A stretch of 42,942 bases of DNA from Frankiales bacterium (GTDB taxonomy: Bacteria > Actinomycetota > Actinomycetes > Mycobacteriales > SCTD01). A model generated the notes under the pieces. That model was not told where the DNA came from, ran no database searches, and saw only the letters and a program-made list of their open reading frames with translations. Position numbers and translations under genes: made by a program. Where the stretch lies: assembly GCA_025465465.1 (NCBI GenBank), contig JAODND010000069.1, positions 1 through 42,942 on the forward strand, given 5' to 3'. Positions 15,930-25,159 of this stretch are shown here, piece by piece. Each line of letters opens with the position of its first letter. Position 1 is the first letter of the stretch.

Positions 15930-17257
15930 CCGAGGCGCCGTACAAGAAGGACCTCGACACCTTGCTGGCCGACGCGCAGCTGGCCTGGCGTGCACCGAGC
16001 GTCGTTGCCGCCGTCGTCCGCGACGGCGAGGTCACCTGGTCCGGCGCTGTCGGATCGGCCGTCGTCGGCGGACTCGCGGCAGGGCCGGACGTGCAGTACC
16101 GGCTCGGCAGCATCACGAAGACGTTCACGGCGGTGCTGGTGCACCAGCTGCGCGACGAAGGCGTCCTCGACCTCGACGACCCGCTTGACCGGTGGATCCC
16201 CGACAGCCGGCATGCGGGTGTCACGCTGCGCCGGCTGCTGGCGCATGCGAGTGGTCTGCAGCGCGAGCTCGGCGACATGTGGGCGACGCTCGAGGTGCCC
16301 GACCGCGACGACCTGCTCGCGGGGTTCGAGGCCGCGCAGCAGGTGCTCCCCACCCAGACCTCGCACCACTACAGCAACCTCGCGTACGCCATCCTTGGCG
16401 AGGTCGTCGGGCGGGCGACCAGCAGCACCTGGTCCCAGCAGCTCGAGCACCGCCTGTTGCGGCCACTGGGCATGTCGCGCACGACGTTGCAGCCGGTGGG
16501 ACCGCGCGCGATCGGCTATCTGTCCGAACCGTTCGCAGACGCAGTGCGTCCCGAGCCCGACAGCGATCTCGGGTCGACGGCCCCGGCGGGCCAGCTCTGG
16601 TCGACGGCCAACGACCTGGTGCGGTGGGCGGCCTTCCTGGCCGACCCCAATCCCGACGTGCTCGCGGTCGAGACGCTCGAGGGGATGCGCCGGCCGGTGG
16701 TCGTGTTCGACCCCGCGACCTGGCTGCTGGCGTGGGGCGGAGGCCTCATGCTGTGGCGCCGCGACAAGCGGGTGCACCACGGCCACGGTGGCGCGATGCC
16801 GGGCTTCCTCGCCGGCTGCTACGCCTACCGGGACGACCTCGAGCGAGCGGGGGCTGTCGTCCTCACCAACACCGGCCGCGCCGCCGACGCAGAGGGACTG
16901 GCAGGTGAGCTGCTGAACGCGGCCCTCGACGCGGACCCGCGGCGCAAGCCGGCATGGGCCGCCTCCGACATCCCCGCGGAGCTGCGTGAGCTGCTCGGGC
17001 CATGGTGGTCCGAGGGGTCGGAGTTCCTCGTCGAGTGGCGTGAGGGTGAGCTGACGATGATCGGACGCGGCGGAGCCGAGTGGCGGCGCACCCGCTTCGA
17101 GGCGGCCGGCCCGGACGAGTGGCGTGCGGCACACGGACGTGAGGCCGGCGAGCGGCTGCGCGTCGTGAGGACCGACGCGGCCGTGCAGCGGCTGATGTTC
17201 GCCGGCTATGCCTTCACCCGTGAGCCGAAGACCTTCACTGAAGTGGCGTCGTCATGA
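15926..17257 (+). CDS. Serine hydrolase, beta-lactamase/class C PBP family
   Basis: A 443-residue protein with the class C beta-lactamase/penicillin-binding fold. The catalytic motif is S62-I-T-K65 (LGSITKTFTAVLVHQLRDEG), then Y149-S-N151 (HHYSNLAYAILGEVV), and a third motif HGHGG near 285-289 in place of KTG. No signal peptide is visible, so it is likely cytoplasmic and may be an esterase or peptidase rather than a beta-lactamase. Residues ~350-443 form an extra C-terminal domain of the type found on 'beta-lactamase family' serine hydrolases. It overlaps phoH and ybeY by 4 bases at either end and so is embedded in that translationally coupled pair. Confidence 0.88.
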
Positions 17258-17742
17258 GCGTCGAGGTCATGAACGAGACGGACAGCCTCGTGCACGAGGA
17301 GGACCTGGTCCGGGTCGCGCGGCACGTCCTCGAGTCCCTGGGTGTCTCGCCGCTGGCGGAGCTCGCCATCACGCTGGTCGACGTCGACCACATGACGGAG
17401 CTGCACGTGAAGTGGATGGGCGAACCCGGCCCGACGGACGTGCTGTCCTTCCCGATGGACGAGCTCGACCTGCGCGGGTCCCGCGGTGCCGGGCACGCCC
17501 ACGAGGAGAAGCCGGACGACACGGCGCCGATGATGCTCGGCGATGTCGTGCTCTGTCCTGAGGTGGCTCAGAAGCAGGCCAAGGAGGCGGGCCACTCCTT
17601 CGAGGAAGAGCTGCACCTGCTGACGACGCACGGGATCCTGCACCTGGTCGGGTTCGACCACGCCGAGCCGGAGGAGCACGCCGAGATGTTCGGCCTGCAG
17701 GGCGAGCTGCTCGAGTCGTGGAAGGCCTCGCGGTCCACGTGA
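17254..17742 (+). CDS. ybeY: rRNA maturation RNase YbeY
   Basis: A 162-residue YbeY endoribonuclease, acting in 16S rRNA 3'-end maturation and 70S quality control. The metal-binding motif HGILHLVGFDH (three His of HGxLHLxGxDH) is intact near residue 130, preceded by GPTDVLSFPMDE and MLGDVVLCPEVA, both characteristic. A His/Glu-rich insertion (GHAHEEKPDD) extends the usual loop. The ATG overlaps the serine hydrolase TGA (ATGA), and its own TGA overlaps the next GTG, so translation is coupled on both sides. Confidence 0.96.
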   Translation: MSVEVMNETDSLVHEEDLVRVARHVLESLGVSPLAELAITLVDVDHMTELHVKWMGEPGPTDVLSFPMDELDLRGSRGAGHAHEEKPDDTAPMMLGDVVLCPEVAQKQAKEAGHSFEEELHLLTTHGILHLVGFDHAEPEEHAEMFGLQGELLESWKASRST

Positions 17743-19007
17743 GCCCCACCTCCGAGGTGCTGCCGCTGGTGCTCGCGGTCGTCTTCGTCGTGCTCGCCGG
17801 AGTGTTCGCGTCGGTCGAGGTAGCGCTCTCGCGGATCTCGCGGGTGCGGGTCGAGGAGCTCGTCGAGAAGGGCGTCAGCGGCGCCCCCCGGCTGCTGAAG
17901 CTGCTCGGCGACGCGGCTCGGCCCGTCAACATCGTGCTGCTGCTCAGGCTGCTCTGCGAGGTCGCCGCGGTCGCCGTCGTCACGCGCTACACGCTCGACC
18001 GCCTCCCCGGGGACGGCGGTCTCATCCTGGCCATCGCCGTCATGGTCGTCGTGCACTACGTGTTCGTGGGGGTGTCGCCGCGCACCATCGGGCGCCAGCA
18101 CGCCGAGCAGGTCGCACTGCTCAGCGCGGGTCCGGTCAGCGTGCTCACGTCGGTCCTCAGCCCGTTGGCCGCGCTGCTCATCCTCGTCGGCAACGCGCTC
18201 ACGCCGGGCAAGGGGTTCCGCGAGGGACCGTTTGCGACGGAGGCCGAGCTCCGCGACCTCGTCGAGCGCGCGAACGCACGCGGCGTCGTGGAGCAGTCCG
18301 AGCGCGACATGATCCAGTCGGTGTTCGACCTCGGCGACACCCTGGTGCGCGAGGTCATGGTGCCACGCACCGACATCGTGGTGGTCGAGCGCGGCAAGAC
18401 CGTCAAGCAGGCTGTGAACCTCCTGCTTCGCAGCGGGTTCAGCCGCGTACCCGTCGTCGGTGAGAACAACGACGACGTGGTCGGGGTGGCCTACCTGAAG
18501 GACCTCGTGAAGAAGGAGCGCGAGGGCGGCGGCGGGGTCAAGGTCGAAGAGGTCATGCGGTCGGGCGTCTTCGTTCCCGAGAGCAAGCCCGTCGACGACC
18601 TGCTTCGCGAGATGCAGGAGCGCCTCGGTCACATCGCGATCGTCGTCGACGAGTACGGCGGCACCGCGGGTCTCGTCACCCTCGAGGACATCGTGGAGGA
18701 GGTCGTCGGTGAGATCACCGACGAGTACGACCGCGACGTCCCGACTGTCGAGCACCTCAACGACGGGAGCTGCCGCGTCACAGCCCGCCTCCCTGTCGAG
18801 GACCTCGAGGAGATGTATGGCGTCGAGCTGCCGCACGAGGACGTCGAGACCGTCGGCGGCCTGCTCGCGACACAGCTCGGCCGGGTGCCGATCCCGGGTG
18901 CCACCGTCGAGGTGGGTGGCCTGAAGCTCGTCGCCGAGAGCGCCAAGGGGCGTCGCAACCAGATCGGGACCGTGCTGGTCCGCCGTACCGAGGAAGAAGA
19001 GAAGTGA
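17739..19007 (+). CDS. CNNM/CorC-type transporter-associated protein (DUF21-CBS-CorC_HlyC)
   Basis: About 422 residues: an N-terminal DUF21/CNNM membrane domain with roughly four hydrophobic segments (first 140 residues), a linker with ATEAELRDLVERANARG, a CBS pair (VMVPRTDIVVVERGKTVKQA ... VDEYGGTAGLVTLEDIVEEVVGE) and a C-terminal CorC_HlyC domain (DGSCRVTARLPVEDLEEMYGV). This family ('hemolysin family') is implicated in Mg2+/Co2+ homeostasis; some members export Mg2+. GTG 17739 is preferred over GTG 17718 because it forms the GTGA overlap with ybeY. In actinobacteria it always lies between ybeY and the Cdd-like gene and era, as here. Confidence 0.93.
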   Translation: MSPTSEVLPLVLAVVFVVLAGVFASVEVALSRISRVRVEELVEKGVSGAPRLLKLLGDAARPVNIVLLLRLLCEVAAVAVVTRYTLDRLPGDGGLILAIAVMVVVHYVFVGVSPRTIGRQHAEQVALLSAGPVSVLTSVLSPLAALLILVGNALTPGKGFREGPFATEAELRDLVERANARGVVEQSERDMIQSVFDLGDTLVREVMVPRTDIVVVERGKTVKQAVNLLLRSGFSRVPVVGENNDDVVGVAYLKDLVKKEREGGGGVKVEEVMRSGVFVPESKPVDDLLREMQERLGHIAIVVDEYGGTAGLVTLEDIVEEVVGEITDEYDRDVPTVEHLNDGSCRVTARLPVEDLEEMYGVELPHEDVETVGGLLATQLGRVPIPGATVEVGGLKLVAESAKGRRNQIGTVLVRRTEEEEK

Positions 19008-19348
19008 CGGAAGACGAGAAGATCGTGACCCTGGCCCGGGCCACGAGGATCAGGGCGCATGCGCCCCACACCGGCATCGCCGAGGGGGCAGCCGTGCGCG
19101 ACAGCGACGGCCGGACCTATGCGGCGGCGACGGTCGAGAACAGCGACCCGTGCCTCACCACCTCCGCACTGCGAGCAGCGGTCGCGGCCGCTGCCTCCAG
19201 CGGGGCACGCACCTTCGAGGCCGCCGCCCTCGTGACCGAGGGTCTCGTCTCCGACGCCGACCTCGCCGTGCTGCGCGAGTTCGGCCCCGGGGTCCCGCTG
19301 CTGATCGCGGGTCCTGACGGCACCCTGCGCGAGACGCACCACTCATGA
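19004..19348 (+). CDS. Cytidine deaminase-like protein lacking the catalytic zinc site
   Basis: A 114-residue protein with the cytidine deaminase fold pattern: G-A-A-V-R-D-S-D-G strand turn, then ATVENSDPCLTTSALRAAVAAAASSGA. This aligns with the Cdd segment NVENASY...TVCAERxA, but the zinc Cys and catalytic Glu of CAER are replaced by Ser54 and Leu56 (SALR), and the later PCxxC pair is absent. It should therefore not deaminate cytidine, although databases may label it so. It is in the strictly conserved slot between CorC/CNNM and era and overlaps both by 4 bases (GTGA at 19004, ATGA at 19345), arguing for a retained non-catalytic role. Confidence 0.82.
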   Translation: MTEDEKIVTLARATRIRAHAPHTGIAEGAAVRDSDGRTYAAATVENSDPCLTTSALRAAVAAAASSGARTFEAAALVTEGLVSDADLAVLREFGPGVPLLIAGPDGTLRETHHS

Positions 19349-20241
19349 CCTACCGGTCCGGCTTCGCGTGCTTCGTCGGGCGTCCGAACGCGGGCAAGTC
19401 GACCCTGACCAATGCCCTCATCGGTACCAAGGTCGCCATCACCTCGTCGCGGCCGCAGACGACCAGGCACGCGATCCGCGGCATCGTGCACCGCGACGAC
19501 GCGCAGCTGGTCGTCGTCGACACCCCGGGACTGCACAAGCCGCGGACCCTGCTGGGAGAGCGGCTCAACGACCTGGTGCGGGAGACCTACGCCGGTGTGG
19601 ACGTCATCTGCTTCTGCGTGACGGCCGACGACAAGCTCGGCCCGGGTGACAGGTTCATCGCGGCTGAACTCGCCCAGGTGCGCACGCCGGTGATCGCGGT
19701 CGTGACGAAGACCGACAAGGTCGGCAAGCAGCAGGTGGGGGAGCAGCTGCTCGCCATCTCGCAGCTGCACGACTGGGAGGACGTCGTCCCGACGTCGGCC
19801 GTCGACGGGTTCCAGGTCGAGTACCTCGCCGACCTGCTGGTGTCGAAGCTGCCCGAAGGTCCCGCGCTGTACCCCGACGGCGAGCTCACGGACGAGCCCG
19901 AGCAGGTGCTCGCCGCGGAGATGATCCGGGAGGCGGTGCTCGAGGGCGTACGCGACGAGCTGCCCCACTCGATCGCCGTCACGATCGAGGAGATGCTGCC
20001 CCGCGGCGACCGGCCGGCCGACAAGCCGCTGCTCGACGTCTATGCCCTCATCCACGTGGAGCGCGACTCGCAGAAGGCGATCGTGCTCGGCAAGGGGGGC
20101 ACCCGGTTGCGTGACGTCGGGACGACCGCGCGCAAGCAGATCGAGACGCTGCTGGGCACCCCGATCTATCTCGACCTCCGCGTCACCGTCGCCAAGGACT
20201 GGCAGCGCGATCCCAAGCAGCTCAAGAAGCTGGGCTTCTGA
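19345..20241 (+). CDS. era: GTPase Era
   Basis: A 298-residue Era, a GTPase that binds the 3' end of 16S rRNA in 30S maturation. G1 is GRPNAGKS (12-19), switch/G2 SSRPQTTRHAIRG, G3 DTPGLHKP, G4 TKTD (in place of NKxD, common in actinobacterial Era) and G5 TSAVDG. The C-terminal KH domain is present (PHSIAVTIEEM ... IVLGKGGTRLRDVGTTARKQIE, containing the GKGG-type GxxG loop). The ATG overlaps the Cdd-like stop. The last 20 bases overlap the 3' end of the convergent LVIVD-type gene. Confidence 0.97.
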   Translation: MTYRSGFACFVGRPNAGKSTLTNALIGTKVAITSSRPQTTRHAIRGIVHRDDAQLVVVDTPGLHKPRTLLGERLNDLVRETYAGVDVICFCVTADDKLGPGDRFIAAELAQVRTPVIAVVTKTDKVGKQQVGEQLLAISQLHDWEDVVPTSAVDGFQVEYLADLLVSKLPEGPALYPDGELTDEPEQVLAAEMIREAVLEGVRDELPHSIAVTIEEMLPRGDRPADKPLLDVYALIHVERDSQKAIVLGKGGTRLRDVGTTARKQIETLLGTPIYLDLRVTVAKDWQRDPKQLKKLGF

Positions 20242-21619
20242 GCCGACCGCTGCCCACCGTCGGCAGGTCCTTCGGGACCTGGCACACCCAGCCGAACGCC
20301 GCGCTCGCCGTGTTGGGTGAGACGCGACGAGTCGAGGCCGGCGCAGCCACGGTGTTCGTGAGCGCACCGATCTTCAGGACGTCGACACCGCGCGTGAAGT
20401 CGGCGACGAAGACATAGCCGCCGGGCCGCCAGTAGGACGCCCACGTGTTGGCGTCGGTCGGCCGGTAGAAGCCGACCTGCCGGATGTGTCTCGGGTCGCG
20501 GACGTCGAGGAACCGCGTGCCCTGGCTGTAGAACGCCGCCGCGAGCAGGCCCTTCCCGTTGTCGGTGAAGTAGTGCGCGCTGTCGCAGGCCGAGGAGCCG
20601 ACAGCCTTCTCGGTCGTCCAGGTCGACAGCAGGGTCATGCGAAACCTGTGCGAGGGGCTCGAGCGGAAGCCGGCACCGCCGTAGGTGTTGGAGATGTCGT
20701 AGGCAGCGAGGTGCCCGGCCTTCTGGCAGTCGCTCGTTCCCGTGACCTCCTCGGTCGCGAGGACCACGTTGCCGCCGAGGTAGGCCGGTCGCAGCGAGTT
20801 GTGCATCACGCCTCCGCGGCTGGTGAGCTGCCCCAGCTCGGTGCCACCACCTGCATAGGGGACGGGGGCGCACCCGGTCGCCTTCTGCAGGCGGCCGGTC
20901 TTGGCGTTGCGGTGCGTGCCGGTGACCCAGTAACCCCGCACCGCGCCGCTACCGCTGATCCAGGCGATGCCCCTGGAGTCGACCTGCACGTCGTGGGTGT
21001 AGTCGGTCTTGCCGTCGTTCTCGTCCGCGTCGATCGGGTTGGGGCACTTCTTGGGGTGCGCGGGATCGGTCATGTCGAGCGCCCAGACCGGCCGCCCACC
21101 CCAGTCAGCGGGGTCAGTGGCGGCCTTGGCGGGACCGGCGGTCCAGGTGTAGTGGCAGGAGTCGACGCACGAGGTCGTGTGACCGCTCGGCAGCAGGGTC
21201 ACCGACAGCTCCCGCAGGACCCGCGGGTTCGAGACGTCGATGACCTGGACGGCGCCGTAGGGGAACGCGGTCGTGGCCGGGGACGTGAAGCCGCGTGGGT
21301 CGCGGGACAGGAACAACAGGTGCCGCTTGGCGTCCACGTCGACGTCCTCGTTCTCCCAGATGTACTGGGGGAGCGCACCGAGCAGCTTCGGGCTGGCGGG
21401 GTTGCTGATGTCGTAGCTGTAGATGCCGGTGACCGTGGAGGCGAACATCGTGCTGCCGATGAAGTTCAGCGAGATGGCCGCCCTCAGCTCGGGGAGGTTG
21501 GTGAGGAAGGTGACGCCGCCGCTGATGTCGCCGGCCGGCGGGGGAGCCGCACGCGAAGGCACGCTGCTCAACGGCAGCACGAGCGCGGCGGCGACGAGGA
21601 CGGTGCGCAGTCGACCCAT
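20222..21619 (-). CDS. Secreted LVIVD/WD40-like beta-propeller protein
   Basis: A 465-residue exported protein. It has a Sec signal peptide (MGRLRTVLVAAALVLPLSS, cleavage near SRA-A at 28) and then repeated propeller-like units containing an 'x-YDISNPASPKLLG' signature: GIYSYDISNPASPKLLGALP, VIDVSNPRVLREL, ALDMTDPAHPKKC, LDVRDPRHIRQVGFY and VDVLKIG. This is the LVIVD-repeat pattern. Cysteines at TSCVDSCHY and elsewhere may form disulphides outside the cell. No catalytic residues are recognised. ATG 21619 lies 16 bases after the EAL gene stop, so the two are probably cotranscribed; its 3' end overlaps era on the other strand. Confidence 0.8.
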   Translation of the reverse strand: MGRLRTVLVAAALVLPLSSVPSRAAPPPAGDISGGVTFLTNLPELRAAISLNFIGSTMFASTVTGIYSYDISNPASPKLLGALPQYIWENEDVDVDAKRHLLFLSRDPRGFTSPATTAFPYGAVQVIDVSNPRVLRELSVTLLPSGHTTSCVDSCHYTWTAGPAKAATDPADWGGRPVWALDMTDPAHPKKCPNPIDADENDGKTDYTHDVQVDSRGIAWISGSGAVRGYWVTGTHRNAKTGRLQKATGCAPVPYAGGGTELGQLTSRGGVMHNSLRPAYLGGNVVLATEEVTGTSDCQKAGHLAAYDISNTYGGAGFRSSPSHRFRMTLLSTWTTEKAVGSSACDSAHYFTDNGKGLLAAAFYSQGTRFLDVRDPRHIRQVGFYRPTDANTWASYWRPGGYVFVADFTRGVDVLKIGALTNTVAAPASTRRVSPNTASAAFGWVCQVPKDLPTVGSGRLRSPAS

Positions 21620-21635
21620 GGGGAAGGGTTCGACG

Positions 21636-23252
21636 TCAGACGGTCGTTCCCTGCTGCACGGGCACGCCGAGGTGCCAGCCCTGCCCCAGGGTGACGCCGG
21701 CGTCGAGCAGCGCCGGGATCTGTTCGGCCACCTCGATGCCCTCGGCCAGCACGGTCGCCCCCACCTCGGTGGAGAACCGGACCAGCGCCGTGACGATCGC
21801 CAGCTGGCGCTGGTTGTCGTGCACGTCACGTGTCAGGGAGGTGTCGAGCTTGACGACGTCCGGTTGCAGCAGCAGCACATGCCGCAGGCTGGCGAAGCCG
21901 GCCCCGACGTCGTCGACGGCGATCAGCGCGCCGCGGGTGCGGAGTACGGCGAGGGCCTCGCGCGTCAGGCCGTAGTCGTTGACGGCGTCGTGCTCCGTGA
22001 TCTCGACGACCAGCCGGGCGAGGTCGCTGCCCTCCAGCAGCTCGAGCACCTTGTCGTCGTGCAGGCAGGCGGGCGCGGCGTTGATGGCGAGGAACTGGTC
22101 GGCCGGCATCGACGCCAGCGTCGCGAGCGCCTTGGCCAGCGTCAGCCGCTCGAGCTCGGGCCCCTGCCCGTGCAGCACCGCGGCCCGGAACCACCGGTCG
22201 GTGGGCACGCGTCCGCCGAAGCGGGCGAGCGCCTCCTGCCCGACGACCTTCATCGTCGCGAGGTCATACACCGGCTGCAGGGCGACCTGGTTGTCGGCTC
22301 GCGCGATGAGGTCGGCGACCTCGTCGCTCTCGGGAAGCCCGGCGTCGTCCTCCGGAGTGATCGACAGGCCGGGGAGCAGGGCCGAGGATGCCCGCAGCCT
22401 CCGGACCTCGGCTTCGAGCTCGTGCCAGTGCCGCGCCTGCCTGAGGTAGCCGCGCAGGCTGACGATGTAGAGACCCGTGAACGGGACCACCAGCGTCACC
22501 AGCTCGACGGCGAGGGCGGGCCAGGAGGTGGGGTCGTGCCGGCCCAGGCTGAAGCCGCGCAGCACCGCCACCATCGGGGTCAGCAGCAGGGCGGCACCGA
22601 CCCAGCCCCAGACCCCGCGGTTGCCCTTCGGAACGCGCTGCCGCCACCACAGGGCTGCCAGCACCCCCATGACCGCGCAGCCCAGCAGCACCCCCCGGCC
22701 CTGGCCGGTGAGGCGCACGTCCGACCCGCGTACCAGCGGTGTCTCGAACGCCGCCCACCCTGCCGCGGAGAGCACGACGAGCGGGACGGGAAAGAGCCAG
22801 AGCTGCTGCCTCGGGAGGGTGGCTGTCAGCACGGTGATCGGGAGGGTGAGCAGCCACGTGACGGACAGTGCCGCGGCCAGCCGCAGGTCGACGTCGGCGG
22901 CGGGAGTGCCGGGTACGGCTGGATCGATCGACCGCACGATGTAGATGCCGAGCAGGGTCGCGAAACCGGCTGCGGCCCACAGCAGCCGGCGGTCTTGCGT
23001 CACGGTCGCCTGCAGGATGAGCAGGTAGGCGTTGCCGAGAGCGAGCATCCCGCCCACGGCATAGATCGCGGCCAGCAGGAAGGTGGAGCCTCCAGCTCCC
23101 GGCAGCAGCACCAGGCCAGGGACGCCGACCGCGACCGCGGCCAGCACGATCACGACGACCGTCGCGTTCGTGCCCACCCACGTCTCCGGAGGCTCCGGAG
23201 GAAGCGCCCAGCGCCCTGGGCGCTCGACGGGGGCAGACGTCACGGGGCACAC
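21636..23252 (-). CDS. Membrane EAL-domain cyclic-di-GMP phosphodiesterase
   Basis: A 538-residue protein. Residues 28-270 hold about eight transmembrane helices, followed by a short coiled linker (271-290) and a C-terminal EAL domain (about 312-535). Key residues are E340 (EAL in GQEALARF), N391 (AINAAP), E417 (VEITE), D447-D448 (VDDVG), K468 (VVKLD), E504 (LAEGIE) and Q524 (GQGWHLG), i.e. all metal and catalytic positions, so hydrolysis of c-di-GMP to pGpG is expected. Loop 6 DDFGxGxSS appears as DDVGAGFAS. There is no GGDEF domain. It may sense a membrane signal. GTG 23252 is used; GTG 23243 is possible. The secreted propeller gene follows. Confidence 0.9.
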   Translation of the reverse strand: MCPVTSAPVERPGRWALPPEPPETWVGTNATVVVIVLAAVAVGVPGLVLLPGAGGSTFLLAAIYAVGGMLALGNAYLLILQATVTQDRRLLWAAAGFATLLGIYIVRSIDPAVPGTPAADVDLRLAAALSVTWLLTLPITVLTATLPRQQLWLFPVPLVVLSAAGWAAFETPLVRGSDVRLTGQGRGVLLGCAVMGVLAALWWRQRVPKGNRGVWGWVGAALLLTPMVAVLRGFSLGRHDPTSWPALAVELVTLVVPFTGLYIVSLRGYLRQARHWHELEAEVRRLRASSALLPGLSITPEDDAGLPESDEVADLIARADNQVALQPVYDLATMKVVGQEALARFGGRVPTDRWFRAAVLHGQGPELERLTLAKALATLASMPADQFLAINAAPACLHDDKVLELLEGSDLARLVVEITEHDAVNDYGLTREALAVLRTRGALIAVDDVGAGFASLRHVLLLQPDVVKLDTSLTRDVHDNQRQLAIVTALVRFSTEVGATVLAEGIEVAEQIPALLDAGVTLGQGWHLGVPVQQGTTV

Positions 23253-23293
23253 CCTGTCACGCGCGCCGCCCGTCTCGAGGGATGTTCGCGGAC

Positions 23294-23299
23294 TACCGT
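23294..23299 (+). promoter_or_regulatory. -10 element TACCGT, likely leaderless promoter of recO
   Basis: TACCGT is followed by six bases (GGGGCC) and the recO ATG at 23306. The absence of a spaced Shine-Dalgarno and the fixed TANNNT-N6-ATG arrangement point to a leaderless transcript. GGGG could alternatively act as a weak ribosome binding site. Confidence 0.4.
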
Positions 23300-23305
23300 G
23301 GGGCC

Positions 23306-24031
23306 ATGGTTCTGTACCGCGACGAGGGTGTCGTCCTGCGCGTGCAGAAGCTCGGCGAGGCCGACCGGATCATCACCCTGCTGACGAAGCGGCACGGGCG
23401 CGTCCGGGCGGTCGCCAAGGGCGTCCGGCGCACCCGGTCGAAGTTCGGCGCGACCGTCGAGCCGTTCAGCCACGTGGACGTGCAGCTCTATGAGGGCCGC
23501 TCCCTCGACATCGTCACGCAGGCCGAGTCGATCACCTCCTACGGCGACGGGCTCGTGCAGGACTACGGCCGCTACACCGCGGGGACGGCTGTCCTCGAGA
23601 CCGCCGAGCGACTGACCGCCGAGGAGGGTGAGCCGTCGCTGCGGCTGTTCCTCCTCGTACTCGGTGCCCTGCGCGCGCTGAGCGAGCGAGACCCGTCGCT
23701 GGTCCTGGACGCGTTCCTGCTCCGGGCCATGTCGGTGTCCGGCTACGCGCCCGCGCTCGAGGAGTGCGCGCGCTGCGCTGCCGCGGGTCCGCACCGCTCG
23801 TTCTCGGTGCCGGCGGGCGGTGTGGTCTGCGCGGCCTGTCGCCCGCCTGGCGCCTCGACGCCCAGCCCGGTGGCGCTCTCGCTGATGTCCGCGCTGCTCG
23901 AGGGTGACTGGGACGCGGCCGAGGCCACCGACGCCCGGGCCCGTCGCGATGCCAGCGGCCTCACGGCCGCGCACCTCCAGTGGCACCTGGAGCGCGGCCT
24001 TCGCTCGCTCCCGCTGGTCGAGAGAGCATGA
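23306..24031 (+). CDS. recO: DNA repair protein RecO
   Basis: A 241-residue RecO of the RecF recombination pathway, which anneals ssDNA and loads RecA on SSB-coated DNA with RecR. The N-terminal OB fold ([23 protein letters not shown], then [19 protein letters not shown]) is followed by a helical domain and a C-terminal zinc site made of two CxxC pairs (CARCAAAG and [10 protein letters not shown]). ATG 23306 is chosen because [12 protein letters not shown] is the conserved N-terminus. The TGA overlaps the uppS ATG (ATGA). era-recO-uppS is the standard actinobacterial order, interrupted here by two minus-strand genes. Confidence 0.96.
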   Translation: MVLYRDEGVVLRVQKLGEADRIITLLTKRHGRVRAVAKGVRRTRSKFGATVEPFSHVDVQLYEGRSLDIVTQAESITSYGDGLVQDYGRYTAGTAVLETAERLTAEEGEPSLRLFLLVLGALRALSERDPSLVLDAFLLRAMSVSGYAPALEECARCAAAGPHRSFSVPAGGVVCAACRPPGASTPSPVALSLMSALLEGDWDAAEATDARARRDASGLTAAHLQWHLERGLRSLPLVERA

Positions 24032-24777
24032 GAGCCCCCACCCCGCACCCGTCCGGAGCGCGTCCCCCGAAGCTGGCCGTCGTCCCCCGGCACGTCGCCG
24101 TCGTCATGGACGGCAACGGTCGCTGGGCCAAGGAGCGCGGGCTGCCGCGGACCGCCGGGCACGAGGCCGGCGAGCACTCGCTGTTCGACCTGGTCGAGGG
24201 GGCCATCGAGCTCGGCGTGCAGTGGGTGTCCGCCTATGCCTTCTCCACGGAGAACTGGCGGCGCTCGCCTGAGGAGGTCCGGTTCCTCATGGGGTTCAAC
24301 CGTGACGTCATCCGGCGCCGCCGCGACGAGATGCACGAGCTTGGTGTCCGGGTCCGCTGGGCGGGCCGGCGGCCGCGGCTGTGGCGGTCGGTCATCGCCG
24401 AGCTCGAGGAGGCGGAGCGCCTCACGAAGCGCAACAAGACCCTGACGCTGACGATGTGCGTCAACTACGGCGGCCGCGCTGAGATCGCCGACGCAGCAAG
24501 GCTTCTCGCCCTCGACGTGGCCGCTGGAAAGGTCAATCCGGACAAGGTGGACGAACGGCTGCTCGCGAAGTACCTCGACGAGCCGGACATGCCCGACGTC
24601 GACCTCTTCCTGCGCACGTCGGGGGAGCAGCGCACGTCCAACTTCCTGCTGTGGCAGTCGGCGTACGCCGAGCTGGTGTTCGTGCCGGAGCTGTGGCCGG
24701 ACGTCGACCGGCGGGTCCTCTGGCGGGCATGCCAGGACTACGCCGACCGGGATCGCCGCTACGGCGGCGCGAAGTAG
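24028..24777 (+). CDS. uppS: Isoprenyl transferase (undecaprenyl/decaprenyl-PP synthase type)
   Basis: A 249-residue Z-type (cis) prenyltransferase that extends an allylic diphosphate with isopentenyl-PP to make the polyprenyl carrier for cell-wall synthesis. The family signature [14 protein letters not shown] has the catalytic D28; [21 protein letters not shown], the NYGGRAEI block, and the C-terminal [22 protein letters not shown] with the RTSGExR diphosphate site are intact. The ATG overlaps the recO TGA by 4 bases. The chain length of the product cannot be told from this sequence. It ends four bases before the convergent zur gene. Confidence 0.96.
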   Translation: MRAPTPHPSGARPPKLAVVPRHVAVVMDGNGRWAKERGLPRTAGHEAGEHSLFDLVEGAIELGVQWVSAYAFSTENWRRSPEEVRFLMGFNRDVIRRRRDEMHELGVRVRWAGRRPRLWRSVIAELEEAERLTKRNKTLTLTMCVNYGGRAEIADAARLLALDVAAGKVNPDKVDERLLAKYLDEPDMPDVDLFLRTSGEQRTSNFLLWQSAYAELVFVPELWPDVDRRVLWRACQDYADRDRRYGGAK

Positions 24778-24781
24778 GGCG

Positions 24782-25159
24782 TTATCGGCACGCGGAGCAG
24801 GTGCCGAAGACCTCGAGGGTGTGGCTCACGTCGCGATAGCCGTGCTCGGCAGCGATCGTCTCGGCCCACGCCTCCACGGCTGGGCCGGTGACCTCGACGG
24901 TCGCCCCGCAGGAGCGGCAGACCAGGTGGTGATGGTGGTCGTCGCCGGCGCACGCGCGGTAGACCGACTCGCCCTCCGCGGTGCGCAGCACGTCGACCTC
25001 ACCGGCCTCAGCCAGCGCCTGCAGATGCCGATAGACCGTCGTCAGGCCGACCGACTCACCCTCGTGCCGGAGCACGTCGTGCAGCGCCTGCGCGCTCGTG
25101 AACCCGTCGAGCCTGCTGAGGGCGGTCGCCACGGCTGTCCGCTGCCGGGTCGTCTTCAC
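24782..25159 (-). CDS. zur: Fur-family zinc uptake regulator Zur
   Basis: A 125-residue Fur-family repressor. It has an N-terminal winged helix (RQRTAVATALSRLDGFTSAQ, then the recognition part VGLTTVYRHLQALAEAG), a DDHHHHLVC metal-binding segment, and structural zinc pairs C81-x2-C84 and C121-x2-C124. It closes the znuA-znuC-znuB-zur operon, overlapping znuB by GTGA, which identifies it as Zur rather than Fur. GTG 25159 is set by that overlap. With zinc bound it should repress its own operon, probably at the palindrome before znuA, making a self-limiting circuit. Confidence 0.93.
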   Translation of the reverse strand: MKTTRQRTAVATALSRLDGFTSAQALHDVLRHEGESVGLTTVYRHLQALAEAGEVDVLRTAEGESVYRACAGDDHHHHLVCRSCGATVEVTGPAVEAWAETIAAEHGYRDVSHTLEVFGTCSACR

